64,000 nucleotides of DNA. It comes from Sphingobacteriales bacterium (GTDB taxonomy: Bacteria; Bacteroidota; Bacteroidia; Chitinophagales; Chitinophagaceae). Each line of letters starts with the position of its first letter. The stretch's first letter is position 1. The notes beneath the pieces were generated by a model that saw nothing but the letters and a program-made list of their open reading frames with translations, had not been told where the DNA came from and made no database searches. The translations under genes and the position numbers were made by a program. Shown here piece by piece: positions 34,658 to 43,203 of this stretch. The stretch is taken from NCBI GenBank assembly GCA_027484425.1, contig JAIXSZ010000016.1:110966-174965 (forward strand), written 5' to 3'.

Positions 34658-35074
34658 CTATTTGAAAATATCTTGCTCTTTCACCGTGAGATATTTTCTC
34701 CTGCCCAATGTCAAATAATATAACGTCAGAAGCGGATAGGCAGGTGTAGTATAAAATATAGTATCTATAGCTGTAAAGTATGCAAATAGCACACTTAGTG
34801 CTACTATGATCAAGTACATAAGTATAATTAGGTTTGCGTAAGGTTCACCAGATAGGCGCATATACTTCCTTTCTCCCTCACTTATTGTTACCGTTAATAC
34901 CTGACTGTAGCACCAGTCTATTTTGGCATATAGGATGTGTGACCCTTCCGCTAGGTCGTAACTTTTAGTATCCTTATTAGGTATGGTACCTGCTTTTTGG
35001 TCGTCTATATACAATCAGTACTTTCGTGCCGCATTTTGGTATTCGTTTGATCGTTTGATGATCACTTTAGCCAT
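34658..35074 (-). pseudogene. Small membrane protein gene with an in-frame TGA at codon 20
   Basis: One frame from ATG 35074 to TAG 34658 with a single interruption, TGA at 35015-35017. It reads MAKVIIKRSNEYQNAARKY, stop, LYIDDQKAGTIPNKDTKSYD, then LAEGSHILYAKIDWC and, after about 35 residues, a hydrophobic segment (LIILMYLIIVALSVLFAYF) and a second one. The sequence across the stop matches a common layout (KxxRxYxIYIDGxKxGTI ... EGxHxLxAKIDWC) of small membrane proteins in this phylum, so the TGA most likely replaced an Arg or Lys codon (CGA or AAA). Translation could restart at TTG 35014. Either a recent nonsense mutation or a base error. Confidence 0.65.
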
Positions 35075-35103
35075 ACTACAGGGTAGCAGTGTGCAGTTTA
35101 AGT

Positions 35104-35715
35104 TTAGTCTATCTCTTCACCATCTATTTCGGCAAACAATGCCGTGAGGTCTAGCACAAAACCTTCCAGTATTTCTGTGGTCACTACATCGCCTGTTGTC
35201 AACTGTCTGGAAGGTTGATATTTACCGTTCTCCAGTTTATACTGCACAAAAGAGCAATATTGCGGCTGCACTATCCAGTATTCTTTCACGCCAGCCTCTT
35301 CATACACTTCATATTTGTTTTTCAGTTCTTTAGCGTTGTTGCCCGGCGATAGCACCTCTACTACTATGTCTGGTGCACCCAAGCAGCCACGCTTGTCCAG
35401 TTTGGCAGGATCACATATCACACATACATCAGGTTGCAGTACGGTGTATATTTCTTTGTCATCACTCGATTTTCTAGGTAGTCGCACATCAAATGGAGCT
35501 GTATATACTTCGCACTTTTTCCCAAGCAAGTGTTTGTATAATTGAAAATTGATGTGATTAGACAGTTTTTGATGCATCCTACTAGGAGCAGGGCTCATCC
35601 TGAATATTTTACCTTTTATAAGCTCCACTCTTTCTTCAAATTTCCATTTGAAGTAGTCGGCATAAGTATACACCTTATTGAGGTCAAGTTCAGCAAATTT
35701 CATAGTTGAATTCAT
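35104..35715 (-). CDS. Uma2 family (DUF820) PD-(D/E)XK nuclease-like protein
   Basis: 203 residues (an ATG at 35703, four codons in, is the alternative start). Family pattern is clear: TYADYFKWKFEERVELIKGK, MSPAPSRMHQKLSNHINFQL, LQPDVCVICDPAKLDKRGCL, then APDIVVEVLSPGNNAKELK with the Asp and Glu of a nuclease-like core and KYEVYEEAGVKEYWIVQP. The fold is that of restriction-type nucleases, but the biological role of Uma2 proteins is unknown. It stands alone, downstream of the carboxylase gene on the same strand with an 84-base gap. Confidence 0.9.
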   Translation of the reverse strand: MNSTMKFAELDLNKVYTYADYFKWKFEERVELIKGKIFRMSPAPSRMHQKLSNHINFQLYKHLLGKKCEVYTAPFDVRLPRKSSDDKEIYTVLQPDVCVICDPAKLDKRGCLGAPDIVVEVLSPGNNAKELKNKYEVYEEAGVKEYWIVQPQYCSFVQYKLENGKYQPSRQLTTGDVVTTEILEGFVLDLTALFAEIDGEEID

Positions 35716-35799
35716 TTATGTTTTGTTCGCTATAGGGTACAGTGCAACATAGACACTGTACCCTGATCTAAACGATTTAGTTGTGTATTCAGGTATACA

Positions 35800-37428
35800 T
35801 CACACCTGAAAAACACCCATTTTAAACTCTTTATCTTCCTTGGCATGGTTAGCTGCATTGATGCCTTCCGATATCACATTTCTGGTTTCGGCAGGGTCTA
35901 TTATTTCATCTACCCACAGCCTAGCTGCCGCATAGTATGCCGATGTCTGAGTATCATACTTATCCATTATGTCTTTGAGCATGGCTTTTTCGGTTTCTGG
36001 GTCTATCACTTCTCCCTTTGCCTTCAGCGATGCTACCTGTATCTGCAACAGTGTTTTGGCTGCTTGCTCACCGCCCATAACTGCTATTTTAGCGTTGGGC
36101 CATGCATATATAAATCGTGGGTCGTATGCCTTGCCACACATAGCATAGTTGCCCGCACCATAAGAGTTACCTATTATGATAGTTATTTTGGGTACTACTG
36201 AGTTTGCTACTGCGTTTACCAGTTTTGCACCGTCTTTTATGATGCCACTTTGCTCGCTGCGGCTGCCTACCATAAAGCCAGTTACATCTTGCAAAAATAT
36301 CAGTGGTATTTTTTTCTGGTTACAATTCATGATAAATCTAGCGGCTTTGTCGGCACTGTCGTTGTATATCACACCACCCATTTGCATCTCACCTTTACCA
36401 CTTTTTACTATTTTACGTTGGTTGGCTACTATGCCCACTGCCCAGCCGTCTACACGTGCATAGCCACACACTATAGTTTTACCGTAGTCTTCCTTAAACT
36501 GGTCAAACTCTGACTTATCTACTATGCACTTTATCACATCCACCACATCAAACTGTTTGTTGTTCTGTACAGATACCAGCCCGTATATGTCTGTTATAGG
36601 GCGTGCAGGTGCTTCTGGTTTGGCTCTGTCATAGCCTCTGCGTGGCTGTTCTCCTATTTTGTCTATTATCCTCCTTACTTGGTCTAGACATTCCTGCTCA
36701 GTGTCAAACTTGTAGTCAGCTATTCCACTTACCTCTGTGTGCATTTTTGCGCCACCCAGTGCTTGCTGGTCGGCATCTTCGCCTATAGCAGCTTTTACCA
36801 AATATGGCCCTGCCAAAAATATAGAACCATTGCCCTCTACCATTAGTGTCTCATCGCTCATAATGGGCAGGTAAGCACCACCAGCCACGCAGCTACCCAT
36901 CACAGCAGCTATCTGGGTGATACCCATTGCGCTCATCTGTGCATTATTTCTGAATATCCTTCCAAAGTGTTCTTTATCAGGAAATATCTCGTCCTGCATT
37001 GGAAGATATACGCCAGCACTGTCGACAATATATATAACCGGCAGGTGGTTTTCCATAGCTATTTCTTGCAGGCGCAAGTTTTTCTTACCTGTTATGGGGA
37101 ACCAAGCACCTGCCTTTACGGTATTGTCATTGGCTACTATCACACATTGTCTGCCACACACATATCCTAGGCCAGCTACAGTGCCACCCGCTGGGCAACC
37201 ACCATGCTCTTCATACATGCCGTATCCTGTAAAGGCGCCAATTTCTGTAAACACACTGCCTTTGTCTATCAGGTATTGTATACGCTCACGTGGGGGCATT
37301 TTACCTTTTTCTCTGGCTTTATCCATACTCTTTTTGCCACCACCCATGCTTATTATGTTATGCCTGCGTTTCATCTCACTTATTGCCAGGCGCATTGCAT
37401 CATCATTTTTATTGAATTCGAGATTCAT
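35800..37428 (-). CDS. Acyl-CoA carboxylase beta subunit, methylcrotonoyl-CoA type
   Basis: 542 residues. Carboxyltransferase subunit of a biotin-dependent acyl-CoA carboxylase. Seen: PPRERIQYLIDKGS, AGGTVAGLGYVCGRQCVIVA, PITGKKNLRLQEIAMENHLP, QDEIFPDKEHFGRIF, GSCVAGGAYLPIMSDE (oxyanion/CoA site), and NSYGAGNYAMCGKAYDPRF. The segment DEIFPDKEHFGRIFRNNAQMS is closest to methylcrotonoyl-CoA carboxylase (leucine breakdown), though propionyl- or geranyl-CoA forms cannot be ruled out. The biotin-carrying alpha subunit is not in the window. Confidence 0.92.
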   Translation of the reverse strand: MNLEFNKNDDAMRLAISEMKRRHNIISMGGGKKSMDKAREKGKMPPRERIQYLIDKGSVFTEIGAFTGYGMYEEHGGCPAGGTVAGLGYVCGRQCVIVANDNTVKAGAWFPITGKKNLRLQEIAMENHLPVIYIVDSAGVYLPMQDEIFPDKEHFGRIFRNNAQMSAMGITQIAAVMGSCVAGGAYLPIMSDETLMVEGNGSIFLAGPYLVKAAIGEDADQQALGGAKMHTEVSGIADYKFDTEQECLDQVRRIIDKIGEQPRRGYDRAKPEAPARPITDIYGLVSVQNNKQFDVVDVIKCIVDKSEFDQFKEDYGKTIVCGYARVDGWAVGIVANQRKIVKSGKGEMQMGGVIYNDSADKAARFIMNCNQKKIPLIFLQDVTGFMVGSRSEQSGIIKDGAKLVNAVANSVVPKITIIIGNSYGAGNYAMCGKAYDPRFIYAWPNAKIAVMGGEQAAKTLLQIQVASLKAKGEVIDPETEKAMLKDIMDKYDTQTSAYYAAARLWVDEIIDPAETRNVISEGINAANHAKEDKEFKMGVFQV

Positions 37429-37704
37429 CCTATTTTCGATTTTTGTTGTAAAAATAGGGTAATAATCCCATGCCGATATATCAATTCTCGCCTATCTATT
37501 CATTGTGCCATTTTTTCTAAAATATCAAACAGGTATAATGAAATATTTATTTTCTCCCAACCCAAGGTCTGATGGATATTTTACGTCTTTTATTCTATCA
37601 CCCATCCATTTTATGGTCTTTTTGTGGTGTACTATAAATACCTGAACTTTGTCTTTGGATGTGTGGTGGCAGTTAGCCTCTATGGCAAGAACACGAGCGG
37701 TATT
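37429..37704. other. Intergenic region between divergent genes
   Basis: 276 bases between the carboxylase gene (minus) and the T9SS type B gene (plus). It must carry two promoters, but no full TTTG-N19-TAnnTTTG match was found; TATTTTTA on the minus strand near 37450 is one base off. No RNA gene seen. Confidence 0.4.
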
Positions 37705-39924
37705 ATGAAGTATAAATGTTTTGTTAGTGGTATTTTATTAGTGTTGTTATGCTTGTGCAGTAGCAATACAGTATTCGCGTCGCATATATATGGTGGAGAG
37801 TTGCTTTACAAGCATATCTCTGGTAACACCTATAGGCTCACTCTTACCCTGTATGGCGATTGTAGCTCCACAGTTTCTAACTCTCTACCCACGTCTGTAC
37901 CCAAAATATACATTTACAACAATAACTTATTTTTTGATTCACTGAACCTCAATCTTGATGCTCCCGGATTAGAAGTTTCGCCTGTATGTCCAAAATTGTT
38001 GAGTAGTACAGCATGTAATGGTGGAACATTACCCGGCGTAAAGAAGTTTACCTATTCCAACAATGTAGTTTTATCTACACCCTCCTCCAATTGGAGATTT
38101 ATATTTTCAGGCGAATTACGTGTAAGCGTAGCAGGAAGAAGCAATAATATCACCAATGTGCTCAACAGTGGTAGTACTATTATGCAACTGCAGGCGTCGC
38201 TCAATAATGCTACCGCCCCCAACTCCTCTCCTAATTATACTACAATCCCTACACCTTTTTATTGCTTGCTCGAAGATCAGCAATACAATCAAGGCGCGAT
38301 AGATAGTGACGGTGATTCTCTTTCTTTCTCTTTGGTTTCGGCTGTCAATGCCAGTCCAGCCAATCCTCTTTACTCTCCTTCTGTCAATTATGCTGCACCA
38401 TTCAGCGGTGCATTTCCACTAGGAACAATACCCGGCCAGTTTACATTCAGTGTACTGAATGGTCAATTGACTTTCACACCATCAGGTGTTCAAAATGCAC
38501 TTATTGTTAATCAGGTGTCCGAATACAGAAATGGTGTACTTATTGGTACCAGTCAGCGCGAGATGACTTTTATAGTAGCTGACAATTGCGAGGGTACTCC
38601 TCCTGCACTTAATGTTGCCAATGTAGTAGGGGGAGCTATAACAGGTAAAAATATAATCAATATTTGCGTAGGGACATCCTTACTTACTTTCGATGTGAAT
38701 TTGTCTAACCCAGATAGGGATACTACTGAAATTACACCCAAAAATGTTCCACTGGGTGCTAATATTTCAGTTGTCAACAATTACAGTCCTTCTCCTTCTG
38801 TTCGTTTTTCTTGGAATACAGATACCCTTACTACCGGTATTTATACCTTCTTTTTGGATGTTAAGAATGATCATTGCCCTATTGCCAACAGGCAAACTGT
38901 GGCTTATACGATCAATGTAACTCCTTTCCCTACGGTAGCAGCTGCACAGGTATCACCCACGCAATGTGTATATAATGCTGCAGTAAGGTATAATCTAGCA
39001 TTGGGTTACTTACCACGTACACTTTCTGTGGTGCAAGGTGGAACTACAATTAGAACCTTTTTAGATTCTACAGGTACACTTACAGATAGTCTGCCTGCTG
39101 GCGACTACACCATCATTGCGTCATCTCATCCTACTTGCCAGGTAAGTACGCCACTTACCATCACAGATGGTGGTGTATTGCCACTCAGTCCAGTCACTGT
39201 TACTTATTGTAAGGGCGACCCTAAGTTACCGATACCCGTTACAAAAAGAGCGCCAGAATCTGAAATATTCTGGTACGATGCTTCCAATAATTTGCTAGCT
39301 TCCGCTCCTTTCCCTGGTACCGAAACTGCAGGCACTAGCACGTGGTATATTCAAGAACGATACAAAGTGTGTACGTCTGATAAAGTTCCTGTTACTGTTA
39401 TCGTTAATCCCCTACCTCAGACAGTTATCGTCAACAATCCGGATACTATTTGTTTAGGCGATACTATCTATCTACAAGCTACTGGTGGGGTAGAGTATAC
39501 TTGGTCTCCCACCGATAGAATCTTGTCTGACAAAGAAGGACGATTATTCACCCGACTTATGTCGCCTAGTACTTTTTCTGTAAGGGCGGTTAATGAATTT
39601 GGCTGCGTTGATTCTACAGCCATTACATACAGTAAAATAGAACCTTGTTGTCAGTATTCTTATCCCAATGCTTTCACTCCAAATGGCGACGGTAAGAATG
39701 ATGCATTCAAGGTGATAACTTATGGCAATAGTTGGAGTTACAAGCTAGCCATATATAACAGATGGGGACAATTGGTTTTCTTGTCTTACGATCCTGCTAA
39801 GTATTGGGATGGCACACAATACGGAAGGCCTTGCGATGCGGGGACTTATTTCTACTTTTTCAGTGGAAGATGCGTTACCGGCGGCACAGACGAACATCAG
39901 GGGGATGTTACGCTGATCAGGTAG
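37705..39924 (+). CDS. Large secreted protein with gliding-motility-associated (T9SS type B) C-terminal domain
   Basis: 739 residues from the ATG at 37705, which gives the signal peptide MKYKCFVSGILLVLLCLCSS; upstream codons in the frame are not needed. The mature protein starts ASHIYGGELLYKHISGNTYR, as in many large surface proteins of the phylum. It is beta-rich with several Ig/PKD-like modules (for example around 405-540) and ends in a type B sorting domain (YPNAFTPNGDGKNDAFKV, LAIYNRWGQLVF, YWDGTQYGRPCDAGTYFY). It should be carried by T9SS to the surface; an adhesin-like role is inferred. It converges with the CDP-sugar genes. Confidence 0.9.
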   Translation: MKYKCFVSGILLVLLCLCSSNTVFASHIYGGELLYKHISGNTYRLTLTLYGDCSSTVSNSLPTSVPKIYIYNNNLFFDSLNLNLDAPGLEVSPVCPKLLSSTACNGGTLPGVKKFTYSNNVVLSTPSSNWRFIFSGELRVSVAGRSNNITNVLNSGSTIMQLQASLNNATAPNSSPNYTTIPTPFYCLLEDQQYNQGAIDSDGDSLSFSLVSAVNASPANPLYSPSVNYAAPFSGAFPLGTIPGQFTFSVLNGQLTFTPSGVQNALIVNQVSEYRNGVLIGTSQREMTFIVADNCEGTPPALNVANVVGGAITGKNIINICVGTSLLTFDVNLSNPDRDTTEITPKNVPLGANISVVNNYSPSPSVRFSWNTDTLTTGIYTFFLDVKNDHCPIANRQTVAYTINVTPFPTVAAAQVSPTQCVYNAAVRYNLALGYLPRTLSVVQGGTTIRTFLDSTGTLTDSLPAGDYTIIASSHPTCQVSTPLTITDGGVLPLSPVTVTYCKGDPKLPIPVTKRAPESEIFWYDASNNLLASAPFPGTETAGTSTWYIQERYKVCTSDKVPVTVIVNPLPQTVIVNNPDTICLGDTIYLQATGGVEYTWSPTDRILSDKEGRLFTRLMSPSTFSVRAVNEFGCVDSTAITYSKIEPCCQYSYPNAFTPNGDGKNDAFKVITYGNSWSYKLAIYNRWGQLVFLSYDPAKYWDGTQYGRPCDAGTYFYFFSGRCVTGGTDEHQGDVTLIR

Positions 39925-39977
39925 TTCGTTGAGGCAAATATGCTATTCTTTACTCTGATTTTTGCAACTAGTATAGG

Positions 39978-40514
39978 CTAAAATGGGCTTTCAAAATCTT
40001 TCATTTGCACAAACGATAAGTCTCTGGCAGATATAATAGGCTCAGTCACCCCCCAATCCATACCTATACTGTCAAACCTGATACCGGTATCGCTTTCTTT
40101 GTGATACATTGAGGATACCAGATAATAGGTCATAGCATCGTTAGTAAGTGCTTTAAAGCCGTGTGCAAAACCTTCAGGTATGAAATATGCTAAGTTATTA
40201 GTAGCAGACAATTCTAATGCGTAATACTTGCCAAAGGTGAGCGAGTCTTTACGCAAGTCTACTATCACATCCAATATTGCCCCTTGCGGACACCACACAA
40301 CCTTGCTGTGTTGGTGGGGAGGTAACTGAAAATGCATACCTCTTATCACATCCTTATGGGATATGGAATAATAGCTTTCCTTAAGCTCAAAGTTTATACC
40401 CTTATCTTTAAAGCTGTTGTCATGAAATGTTTTCACAAAACTTCCTCTCAGGTCTGTGGGGCAGGGTAGTGCTATGATATATGCTCCTGCTAGTGGTAGT
40501 TCTGTAAATTGCAT
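39978..40514 (-). CDS. RfbC-like nucleotide-sugar 3,5-epimerase, probably CDP-linked
   Basis: 178 residues, RmlC fold. Seen: TDLRGSFVKTFH, VIRGMHFQLPPHQHSKVVWC with the probable catalytic His, AILDVIVDLRKDSLTFGKY and YFIPEGFAHGFKAL. It is distant from the RfbC at 4435-4989. It follows rfbG by 64 bases and rfbF before that, so it most likely works on CDP-4-keto-6-deoxyglucose. The product would be a CDP-4-keto-hexose such as the L-rhamno or related form. No reductase or aminotransferase follows. Confidence 0.85.
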   Translation of the reverse strand: MQFTELPLAGAYIIALPCPTDLRGSFVKTFHDNSFKDKGINFELKESYYSISHKDVIRGMHFQLPPHQHSKVVWCPQGAILDVIVDLRKDSLTFGKYYALELSATNNLAYFIPEGFAHGFKALTNDAMTYYLVSSMYHKESDTGIRFDSIGMDWGVTEPIISARDLSFVQMKDFESPF

Positions 40515-40578
40515 AGGTCTATTACACTCTTTTATTAAAAATCGCTACACAGTCGGTGTGTTACTACAGTCACTCAGT

Positions 40579-41664
40579 TCACCCAAAATAAGTCTCTATT
40601 TGTTGCATACACTTTTGGTGTGCAGGCGTGTGTCTATCTGCATACCATTTAGCAGTCCATTCTATCGCAGTTCGTCCGTCCAGCATGCCTTTCCAGCCCA
40701 TGTTTGTTAAGGCCTTATTGCTGTTTAGTAGCAGTAATTTTGCCTCGTGTGGGGCATTGTTATTGGTTAGGTCTTTGTAGGCTCCTGTGCCATATTGTGC
40801 TATAAATATTTTGGTCAGGTCTTCCACAGTCAGCATATCATTAGGGTCTGGTCCAAAGTTGTAAGCTGTGCTGTGTAGGGTTGGCTGTTCCATCATTTTC
40901 GCACCTAGCAGCAGGTAAGCTCCTAGCGGTTCCAGCACGTGTTGCCATGGGCGCACTGATGCAGGGTTGCGCAGCCCTACTGTGTCGCCATGGTTTATTG
41001 CTTTTACTATGTCTGCTACTATCCTGTCGTCAGAGTAGTCGCCACCGCCTATCACATTTCCAGCACGTGCTGCGGCTATCGATTTTTTATGTTGTGTATA
41101 GGCGTCGGGGTTAAAAAATGACCGTCTGTATGAATCAATCACTATTTCAGCAGCTGCTTTACTAGCTGAGTAAGGATCATATCCGCCAAGTTTGTCATCT
41201 TCAGAAAATGGTAATCCTCTTTCAGGATTGTCATATACCTTGTCGGTGGTTATCATTATGCCAGCTGTGGCAGTGGGTAAATTGCGCATGGCATCAAGTA
41301 CATGTGCTGTGCCTTGGGCATTTACCATAAAGGTGTATGATGGCATATCATAACCTCTGCGAACTAGTGGTTGTGCGGCAAAGTGAAATACAAAATCTGG
41401 TTCATACCTTACAAGCTCTGTTTGCAGTTTTTGTTTATCGCAAATATCTGCTATCACCGAACTGTAGCATAATTTATCTCCTGAAATCTGATTATATAGG
41501 TCAATATCTTTTTCAGGAGCCAGCGAATACCCCTTTACATTAGCCCCTAGCCAATGTAGGACTTGCAGCATCCAAGAGCCTTTGAAGCCAGTATGTCCGG
41601 TCAGAAAAACTCGCTTGCCGCTGTATGCTTTACGTAAATATGCTTCTGTTACCACTTTTTCCAT
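40579..41664 (-). CDS. rfbG: CDP-glucose 4,6-dehydratase
   Basis: 361 residues from the ATG at 41664. SDR enzyme that makes CDP-4-keto-6-deoxyglucose. Seen: VFLTGHTGFKGSWMLQVLHW (the family's glycine motif), FHFAAQPLVRRGYDMP, ITTDKVYDNPE, and DPYSASKAAAEIVIDSYRRSFF with the catalytic Tyr and Lys. It overlaps rfbF by 16 bases; an ATG at 41730 would extend the overlap and adds residues unlike the family. It ends in TGA, one of few here, at the normal family length, so TGA is a real stop in this organism. Confidence 0.94.
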   Translation of the reverse strand: MEKVVTEAYLRKAYSGKRVFLTGHTGFKGSWMLQVLHWLGANVKGYSLAPEKDIDLYNQISGDKLCYSSVIADICDKQKLQTELVRYEPDFVFHFAAQPLVRRGYDMPSYTFMVNAQGTAHVLDAMRNLPTATAGIMITTDKVYDNPERGLPFSEDDKLGGYDPYSASKAAAEIVIDSYRRSFFNPDAYTQHKKSIAAARAGNVIGGGDYSDDRIVADIVKAINHGDTVGLRNPASVRPWQHVLEPLGAYLLLGAKMMEQPTLHSTAYNFGPDPNDMLTVEDLTKIFIAQYGTGAYKDLTNNNAPHEAKLLLLNSNKALTNMGWKGMLDGRTAIEWTAKWYADRHTPAHQKCMQQIETYFG

Positions 41665-42422
41665 AGAGGTTCGGTTTGCCACATTTGCTCCAGTTCTTCT
41701 TTGTCGCGTAGTGTATCCATACATTTCCAAAAGCCATGATGTTTGTAAGCGGATATTTGGGTATCAGCTGCTAGGTCGTTCATAGGTTGTCGCTCCCACA
41801 TTACATCGTCAGCATCTTCATGCAGATATTGGGCAATAGTCGGCTCCACGACAAAGAAACCACCGTTTATCCATGTCCCAGAGTCTTCTGGTTTTTCTTC
41901 AAAACTGTTAATTGTGCCATTTTCTTCCATTTTTATCACCCCAAATCTGCTAGTAGCTTGTATAGCAGTCATGGTGCACACTTTTCCACTATTCTTATGA
42001 AATGTTATGAGTTCGTCTATATTCACGTCACTTACTCCGTCGCCATAAGTGAGCAAAAAGGGCTCATTACCTACATAGGGTAAAACTCTCTTTAGCCTGC
42101 CCGCTGTCATTGTGTCTAGCCCGGTATCTATAAGTGAGATCTTAAAAGGCTCTGCAGAGTTACGGTGCACTTCTAGTGAGTTATTAGAAAGATCTACGGT
42201 TATATCTGCATTGTGCAGAAAGTAATTGGCAAAATACTCCTTTATTATATGTGCCTTATATCCAAGACAAATTATAAACTCAGTATGGCCATAGGCAGCA
42301 TATATCTTCATTATGTGCCAAAGTATGGGTTTGCCACCTATTTCTATCATGGGTTTGGGTCGCAGTGACGACTCTTCCGATATTCGGGTGCCTCTGCCGC
42401 CTGCAAATATGACTACTTTCAT
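41649..42422 (-). CDS. rfbF: Glucose-1-phosphate cytidylyltransferase
   Basis: 257 residues, normal length. Makes CDP-glucose from CTP and glucose 1-phosphate, the first step to CDP-linked 6-deoxy and dideoxy sugars. Seen: FAGGRGTRISEESSLRPKPM (nucleotide site), EIGGKPILWHIMKIYAAYGH, FLLTYGDGVSDVN with the metal-binding Asp, FEEKPEDSGTWINGGFFV and HHGFWKCMDTLRDK, which is typical of RfbF. It is the first gene of the rfbF-rfbG-epimerase operon. Confidence 0.95.
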   Translation of the reverse strand: MKVVIFAGGRGTRISEESSLRPKPMIEIGGKPILWHIMKIYAAYGHTEFIICLGYKAHIIKEYFANYFLHNADITVDLSNNSLEVHRNSAEPFKISLIDTGLDTMTAGRLKRVLPYVGNEPFLLTYGDGVSDVNIDELITFHKNSGKVCTMTAIQATSRFGVIKMEENGTINSFEEKPEDSGTWINGGFFVVEPTIAQYLHEDADDVMWERQPMNDLAADTQISAYKHHGFWKCMDTLRDKEELEQMWQTEPLWKKW

Positions 42423-42652
42423 AACAACAAATATAAGTGAAGATGGTAGATATTCTGTTATCCAACAAAGGAAAACCTATTCTGCGCTTCAGTATTAATG
42501 CTTTTCTAATGAAGGTTTAATTTTATTATTATAGCACGACATTCAGGTTTTTCTAGAATTTTATTCTCAATTCATTAACGTTTGGCAACTCACTAAAATG
42601 TACATAATTGGCTAAATAATGCGCCCCGACGCTTTATCAGAATTCAGAATAA

Positions 42653-42683
42653 TTTGGATACTTCATTCGTTTAGCTAAATTTG
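42653..42683 (+). promoter_or_regulatory. Promoter of the PUR-family gene
   Basis: TTTG at 42653-42656, a 19-base spacer, TAAATTTG at 42676-42683: a full consensus match. The last G overlaps an in-frame GTG at 42683, so that codon cannot start translation; the start moves to the GTG at 42713. The rest of 42423-42652 shows nothing clear. Confidence 0.7.
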
Positions 42684-42712
42684 TGTCCGATTCATCACTT
42701 AAACATAGCATT

Positions 42713-43150
42713 GTGACGTACGATAATAAGAATTTTGACGAAAACAGAAACGATAGCCGTAACGAAAGCTTATACAGCAAACGTATAAAAGCAGGTAAAA
42801 GAAGAACCTACTTCTTCGACGTAAGAGCCACTCGTGGTAATGATTATTTTATAACTATCACTGAAAGTAAAAAGCGTTTCGATGATAATGGTTACGATCG
42901 TCACAAAATGTTTCTATATAAAGAAGATTTCAATAAATTTCTTGCTGGTCTCACAGATACCATCAATTATGTAAAAACTGATTTAATGCCAAATTTCGAT
43001 TTTGATGCATTCAATCATGATCAGGAGAATGATGAAAACAATCACCATAATGTGGTTGCTGATAGTACTCCTGAATTATCGAATCATAATGATACTTCTG
43101 TTTCTTCTGTAACTAACGAAGACACTAACATCGACGAATGGAAAATGTAA
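42713..43150 (+). CDS. PUR-domain (DUF3276) nucleic-acid-binding protein
   Basis: 145 residues from the GTG at 42713 (decided by the promoter). Residues ~18-90 form one PUR-like module: SLYSKRIKAGKRRTYFFDVR, NDYFITITESKKRFDDNGYD, KMFLYKEDFNKFLAGL. The acidic, Asn/His-rich C-terminal tail looks disordered. Related proteins of Bacteroidota resemble eukaryotic Pur-alpha and bind single-stranded DNA or RNA; the role is not settled. It has its own strong promoter and a terminator shared with the convergent glycosyltransferase. Confidence 0.87.
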   Translation: MTYDNKNFDENRNDSRNESLYSKRIKAGKRRTYFFDVRATRGNDYFITITESKKRFDDNGYDRHKMFLYKEDFNKFLAGLTDTINYVKTDLMPNFDFDAFNHDQENDENNHHNVVADSTPELSNHNDTSVSSVTNEDTNIDEWKM

Positions 43151-43174
43151 CATGCCACACAATCTTTCTCTCTC

Positions 43175-43202
43175 AAACCTTCGCTTTTGCCAGCGAGGGT
43201 TT
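43175..43202. terminator. Bidirectional hairpin terminator
   Basis: An 11-bp stem (43175-43185 with 43192-43202, AAACCTTCGCT, one G.U pair), a 6-base loop, then a T run on the plus side. It sits between the PUR gene and the glycosyltransferase gene. Confidence 0.8.
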
Positions 43203-43203
43203 T

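Noticed and set aside
21094..35017. Reassignment of TGA to an amino acid
   Set aside because: rfbG, the Xre antitoxin and the methyltransferase end in TGA at normal lengths, so TGA works as a stop.
36917..37462. 181-codon plus-strand frame inside the carboxylase gene
   Set aside because: Antisense shadow of a conserved carboxyltransferase; no signal or domain.
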